34,514 bases of DNA, from NCBI GenBank assembly GCA_003254885.1, contig QANT01006622.1, forward strand, positions 1-34,514, in the 5' to 3' direction. The translations under genes and the position numbers were made by a program. Positions 33,501-34,514 of the stretch are shown one piece after another; the stretch's first letter is position 1; every line of letters begins with the position of its first letter. This DNA is from Purshia tridentata. Its lineage: Eukaryota > Streptophyta > Magnoliopsida > Rosales > Rosaceae. The notes below the pieces were generated by a model that saw nothing but the letters and a program-made list of their open reading frames with translations, was not told the origin of the DNA and did not search any database.

Positions 33501-34181
33501 GGAGATCTCTGGACAAAGCTGCGATTAACCTGCTTAAAAATACAGATAGAAACTCTTAGATAATTAGAAAATGCAAAGAAACAAACAAAAATCTAAAAAG
33601 GGTTGGCGTGGAATGAGCTAAAATACCTGAGAATAGCCTCAAGCGACAACCTTGCTTTCATGTGTAATCTAGAAACGAGTTCTGAGAAAATGGTTTCCTT
33701 GTGCAATAGCACCAGAGGCAATGTTTGAACCAACGGCGTCGTTTGCTCATAAAAAGAGATGAAATCCTCTGCCGTGTTCAATTCCTACAACACAAACCAG
33801 CAACAACAATCAGAGAAAACAGAAACAAAAAACAAAATGAAGAAAGATCTCATAGCAAAAATAGGGGCGGGCATACCCTCCATTCTACAAGGCAGTCCCG
33901 GAAGAAAGTGGAGCCCTCAGAGGGCTCGGCCTTAACTTTATCGAGGCTTCGGAATACATCGATTTCAACTTCTTCTATTCTCTGAGTGAAGCTCTTGAAC
34001 TGTGTATATACAAAACCACCAAATTATCATCGCGAAAAATTCTAAAAAATAAAATAAAAAGCAGCTTCGGACGGCAGAGTGAGAGTGAGTGAGTGAGAGC
34101 GGTAGGGCTTACGACAAAACGGCGGCGTCCGGGAGATTTGTTGAGGGACTTGACGGCCTGAGCTTGTGATAAGGTGGCCAT
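12239..34181 (-). CDS. UTP20: UTP20, U3 snoRNP / SSU processome component (2694 aa, 31 exons)
   Basis: A HEAT-repeat scaffold of the nucleolar small-subunit processome, needed for 18S pre-rRNA processing (DRIM/UTP20 family). Recognised from segments such as YYPKDYVQEFMAEVMSFL, LREELTTWSLSRESN, PMAIRLLMPKVRKLKK and a Lys/Arg-rich C-terminal tail. Joined in frame, the exons total 8085 nt and give 2694 aa, close to the family size (roughly 2500-2800). Coding exons in gene order: 34181-34113, 33999-33877, 33784-33627, 33529-33485, 33294-33216, 33090-33017, 31607-31501, 30674-30492, 29486-29283, 29173-28957, 28840-28766, 28678-28332, 27969-27777, 27650-27398, 27312-26973, 26185-26005, 25882-25742, 25620-25359, 23154-22693, 21547-21084, 19939-19803, 19717-19536, 19438-19079, 18750-18625, 18428-18363, 18238-16449, 16369-16084, 14899-14660, 13931-13410, 13235-13106, 12507-12239. 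All acceptors are AG; donors are GT except two GC (after exons 8 and 21). The start context is CAACATGGCC. No frameshift or stop was met. Exon borders were chosen by eye from frame and splice consensus. Confidence 0.93.
16449..18238 (-). CDS. UTP20: UTP20 exon 26, large HEAT-repeat exon (1790 nt)
   Basis: This is by far the largest exon and covers about residues 1617-2213. The sequence is a series of leucine-rich helical pairs of HEAT/armadillo type, for example NISLAALRVLRLLPGDV and DEARSALATCLQELGLEY. A charged helical stretch (DVAEEKEVEKIASKMKETKK) lies in the middle. No catalytic motif is expected or seen; the role is structural within the processome. Both borders fit the consensus: acceptor TTCCAG|GGCATC and donor CTAAG|GTAAGT. 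Confidence 0.92.
19801..19802 (-). other. GC splice donor after UTP20 exon 21
   Basis: The sense strand reads AAATTCAG|GCAAGA. It is the only border that joins exon 21 in frame to exon 22 (TTGCAG|ATTTCTG), and the surrounding bases match the strong consensus AG|GCAAG seen at functional GC-AG introns. No usable GT lies nearby in frame. Confidence 0.75.
21806..21823. repeat. short (TA)n run in UTP20 intron 20→19 side
   Basis: A short TA/AT dinucleotide run lies in the intron between exons 19 and 20 (21548-22692). It has no coding or regulatory meaning that can be seen. The intron otherwise holds AT-rich sequence and the retroposon insert at its sense-strand start. Confidence 0.6.
22516..22694 (+). 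mobile_element. LINE-type 3'-end insertion whose TSD spans a splice donor
   Basis: The insert, about 22527-22683, ends in GATAAAAGTTTTTGTTTCTCCTC followed by an A-rich tail (22667-22682). It is flanked by exact 11-bp repeats AAGTATTACCA at 22516-22526 and 22684-22694. This is the form of a 5'-truncated non-LTR retroposon on the plus strand. Its right-hand TSD covers the last two bases of UTP20 exon 19 plus the donor (sense TG|GTAATACTT), so the left TSD is a second copy of that donor. The 5' part contains two similar ~28-bp segments ending ATTTTGTAAC. Confidence 0.7.
23295..23577 (+). mobile_element. older LINE-like 3'-end insertion
   Basis: It is flanked by 14-bp imperfect repeats TTGGATT(TG/CA)TTGGT at 23295-23308 and 23564-23577. 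The inserted ~255 bp ends TTAAATTCTGTTTCTTTTAAACAAAAG, resembling the tails of the other retroposon inserts in this gene. It lies in the intron between UTP20 exons 18 and 19. The A tail is degraded, so I regard it as an older event and a less certain call. Confidence 0.45.
23765..23949. mobile_element. hAT-like MITE (169 bp) with 8-bp target-site duplication
   Basis: The element is 23773-23941. Its terminal inverted repeats are CAGGGTTCAAAATATCGGT on the left and, read from the other end, CAAGGATGAAAATATTGGT, matching at 15 of 19 positions. Flanking 8-bp repeats are TGTACACA (23765-23772) and CGTACACA (23942-23949), one mismatch. CAGGG-type ends with an 8-bp duplication are the hallmark of hAT elements. 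Subterminal ATATATC/GGTATTT motifs recur inside in both orientations. There is no transposase, so it is non-autonomous. It sits in the intron between UTP20 exons 18 and 19. Confidence 0.75.
25049..25123 (+). mobile_element. very short LINE-like tail with A16
   Basis: About 55 bp (25059-25113) including GATAAAATTTTGTTTCTTCTG and sixteen A residues (25097-25112), flanked by the 10-bp repeat AGTTCAAATT at 25049-25058 and 25114-25123. The tail closely resembles that of the insert at 22527-22683, which supports a severely 5'-truncated copy of the same family. It directly borders the duplicated exon segment. Confidence 0.55.
25101..25554. repeat. 227-bp tandem duplication of UTP20 exon 18 3' part
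   Basis: Copy A is about 25101-25327 and copy B about 25328-25554; equivalent bases are offset by exactly 227. I count three substitutions in the exon-derived part, so the event is recent. Each copy contains part of the poly(A) run, the intron start with its donor, and the last ~190 nt of exon 18. The breakpoint joins GAAATCA to the poly(A) run, pointing to a slippage or microhomology event at an A-rich site. Confidence 0.92.
25132..25302 (-). pseudogene. duplicated pseudo-exon 18b of UTP20 (57 codons, in frame)
   Basis: The copy of exon 18 nearest to exon 19 keeps an open frame, the original donor (CAAAAG|GTATGC at 25131), and differs by two residues from the functional copy (K for N and L for V). 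A potential acceptor TATAGTCAG|CAATTG after a T-rich tract would allow in-frame inclusion of exactly 171 nt, inserting 57 residues after residue 1017. Against use: the intron between the copies would be only 56 nt (25303-25358), shorter than every other intron in this gene (shortest 79 nt) and below usual plant limits, and the extra piece would break a conserved helical region. Most likely it is spliced out as intron. Confidence 0.6.
26217..26288. repeat. 36-bp tandem duplication in intron
   Basis: Two adjacent 36-bp units (ATCCAAAGGAACAACTGCAT...CAGTAAA type) with a few differences lie about 30 nt upstream (sense strand) of the UTP20 exon 16 acceptor. They read as a repeated NGNAVVPLD peptide in an open frame, but lie outside the conserved protein, so I treat them as intronic. 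Confidence 0.75.
26319..26585. repeat. ~202-bp head-to-tail repeat fragment, possibly LTR-derived
   Basis: A segment of about 64 bp (TATGGGTAGAAGTCATCC...TTATAAGGAAA...TCATGT...TATAC) at 26319-26382 recurs as a diverged copy at 26521-26584. Between them is a GC-richer stretch containing GATGTGGGACTACGCTAACA and CTCTCAGCGCCAAGGC. The GATGTGGGAC type of motif is common near LTR-like repeats in dicot genomes. I cannot define TG...CA ends or a target-site duplication, so the class is unsure. Confidence 0.5.
26595..26670. repeat. four tandem 19-bp units
   Basis: Four contiguous 19-bp units of consensus AAGGTACCCGTGTGAGACT at 26595-26613, 26614-26632, 26633-26651 and 26652-26670, each with one or two differences. 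They directly follow the diverged repeat at 26319-26585 and may be part of the same element. Intronic (between UTP20 exons 15 and 16). Confidence 0.9.
29685..29856 (+). mobile_element. 5'-truncated LINE insertion (134 bp) with 19-bp TSD
   Basis: The insert 29704-29837 ends TTTGATCAATAAAAAGTATC, TTTCTTT and an A-rich tail, and is flanked by the exact repeat AAGGAAAGTCCAAAATTAT at 29685-29703 and 29838-29856. The long perfect duplication and poly(A) end are diagnostic of target-primed reverse transcription. It lies in the intron between UTP20 exons 8 and 9 with poly(A) on the strand opposite to the gene. A processed transcript fragment would be an alternative source. Confidence 0.8.
30490..30491 (-). 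other. GC splice donor after UTP20 exon 8
   Basis: The sense strand reads GAGCCAAG|GCAAGC. It joins in frame to exon 9 (GCTGCAG|GTTCAGAC), keeping the codon split G|GT. There is no GT donor close by in a compatible frame, and the AAG|GCAAG context is the strong type expected of GC-AG introns. Confidence 0.75.
31608..33016 (-). other. UTP20 intron 6 (1.4 kb)
   Basis: A long intron between exons 6 and 7. It holds AT-rich sequence, a short (AAT)n run near 31648-31661, a TA run near 31616-31630, and a stretch around 32500-32900 of slightly different composition with an unrecognised 62-codon plus-strand ORF. No transposon ends were defined. Confidence 0.7.
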
Positions 34182-34350
34182 GTTGAATTGAGAAAGTGGG
34201 GAAGAGAGAGGTTTGATTCTCTTCTTCTTGTTGTTGCTAACCCGCCGCTGCTATAGAGCTAATAAAACCGACTTTCGATTTGGGGTTTAAGAACCCGCGA
34301 AAGCTGATATTGGGTTTCAGATCGGGTCGGGTATAAGGTTTGGAGTTTGG
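34182..34350 (-). promoter_or_regulatory. UTP20 5' UTR / proximal promoter
   Basis: Immediately upstream of the ATG the sense strand has an AAG-rich leader (AACAACAAGAAGAAGAG) and a CTCTCTCTTCCCC pyrimidine tract, typical of plant 5' leaders. No canonical TATA box was seen, as is usual for housekeeping ribosome-biogenesis genes. The exact start of transcription is not visible. Confidence 0.45.
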
Positions 34351-34355
34351 ACTTA

Positions 34356-34361
34356 GGCCCA
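34356..34361 (-). promoter_or_regulatory. site II element (TGGGCC) upstream of UTP20
   Basis: GGCCCA on the plus strand reads TGGGCC on the sense strand, about 175 nt upstream of the UTP20 ATG. Site II (TGGGCY) motifs, bound by TCP factors, are known to be enriched in promoters of plant ribosomal-protein and ribosome-biogenesis genes, which suits UTP20. One six-base motif can also occur by chance. Confidence 0.4.
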
Positions 34362-34514
34362 ATCTGACTAGTGTAATTACTAATTAGTATTAAGCTCAGA
34401 GTATTTCGACCACTTTTTGCTGTTAAGTTGATCACCTTCTCACTTTTTTTTCCCTTTTTGCTCCTCCAGTAAAAAAAAAAATTATCTCTTCCTCCCTCCC
34501 TCACCGAACCACCC

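Noticed and set aside
12239..34181. Several separate genes instead of one, as the many short minus-strand ORFs suggest
   Set aside because: The 31 segments join with consensus splice sites, matching phases and a continuous UTP20-like protein of the expected size, so a single gene explains them.
34440..34514. Possible start of a divergent gene on the plus strand (pyrimidine-rich leader)
   Set aside because: Only CT-rich sequence is visible before the window ends. No ATG or coding sequence can be supported.
1..34514. CRISPR arrays, operons, phage or defence systems
   Set aside because: The window is plant nuclear DNA with spliceosomal introns; no regularly spaced repeats with unique spacers or bacterial gene organisation were seen.

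Overview
This looks like a nuclear chromosome segment from a dicotyledonous flowering plant. Genes carry spliceosomal introns with GT-AG (and two GC-AG) borders, spacers and introns are very AT-rich, and the proteins match plant families (a DUF2921 membrane protein, a MOT2-type molybdate transporter and a plant UTP20). Short retroposon tails and small DNA transposon relics are scattered through the non-coding DNA. The gene and repeat style would suit a woody rosid such as a Rosaceae species, but that is only an impression. No bacterial, organellar or viral genes were seen.

Layout: 1-2800 is a gene-poor spacer with an (AT)n tract, one doubtful 33-codon ORF and a tRNA-type SINE flanked by a 13-bp target-site duplication. 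2801-6001 (-) is an intronless CDS for a 1066-residue DUF2921 protein, with a probable intron in its 5' UTR. 6430-7930 is an AT-rich spacer with a ~247-bp imperfect palindrome. 8053-9480 (-) is an intronless molybdate transporter of the MOT2 type. 9556-12238 is a spacer with two short mosaic repeat families. 12239-34181 (-) is one large gene for the SSU-processome protein UTP20. I resolved it into 31 coding exons that total 8085 nt, keep frame at every junction and give 2694 residues. 34182-34514 holds its 5' UTR and proximal promoter, with a site II (TGGGCC) motif.

The three genes lie on the same strand but are independent: one membrane or cell-surface protein of unknown role, one molybdate transporter that supplies molybdenum-cofactor synthesis from the vacuole, and one nucleolar 18S rRNA maturation scaffold.

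The most interesting structure is inside UTP20. A 227-bp tandem duplication copies most of exon 18, including its splice donor, and leaves a near-identical in-frame 57-codon pseudo-exon in the next intron. A LINE-type insertion at the end of exon 19 has a target-site duplication that spans the exon/intron border and so copies the splice donor. Three further LINE-like tails, all with poly(A) on the strand opposite to UTP20, and a 169-bp hAT-like MITE also sit in UTP20 introns. I found no evidence for a new multi-gene biological system; the window is an ordinary genic region with informative small-scale rearrangements.
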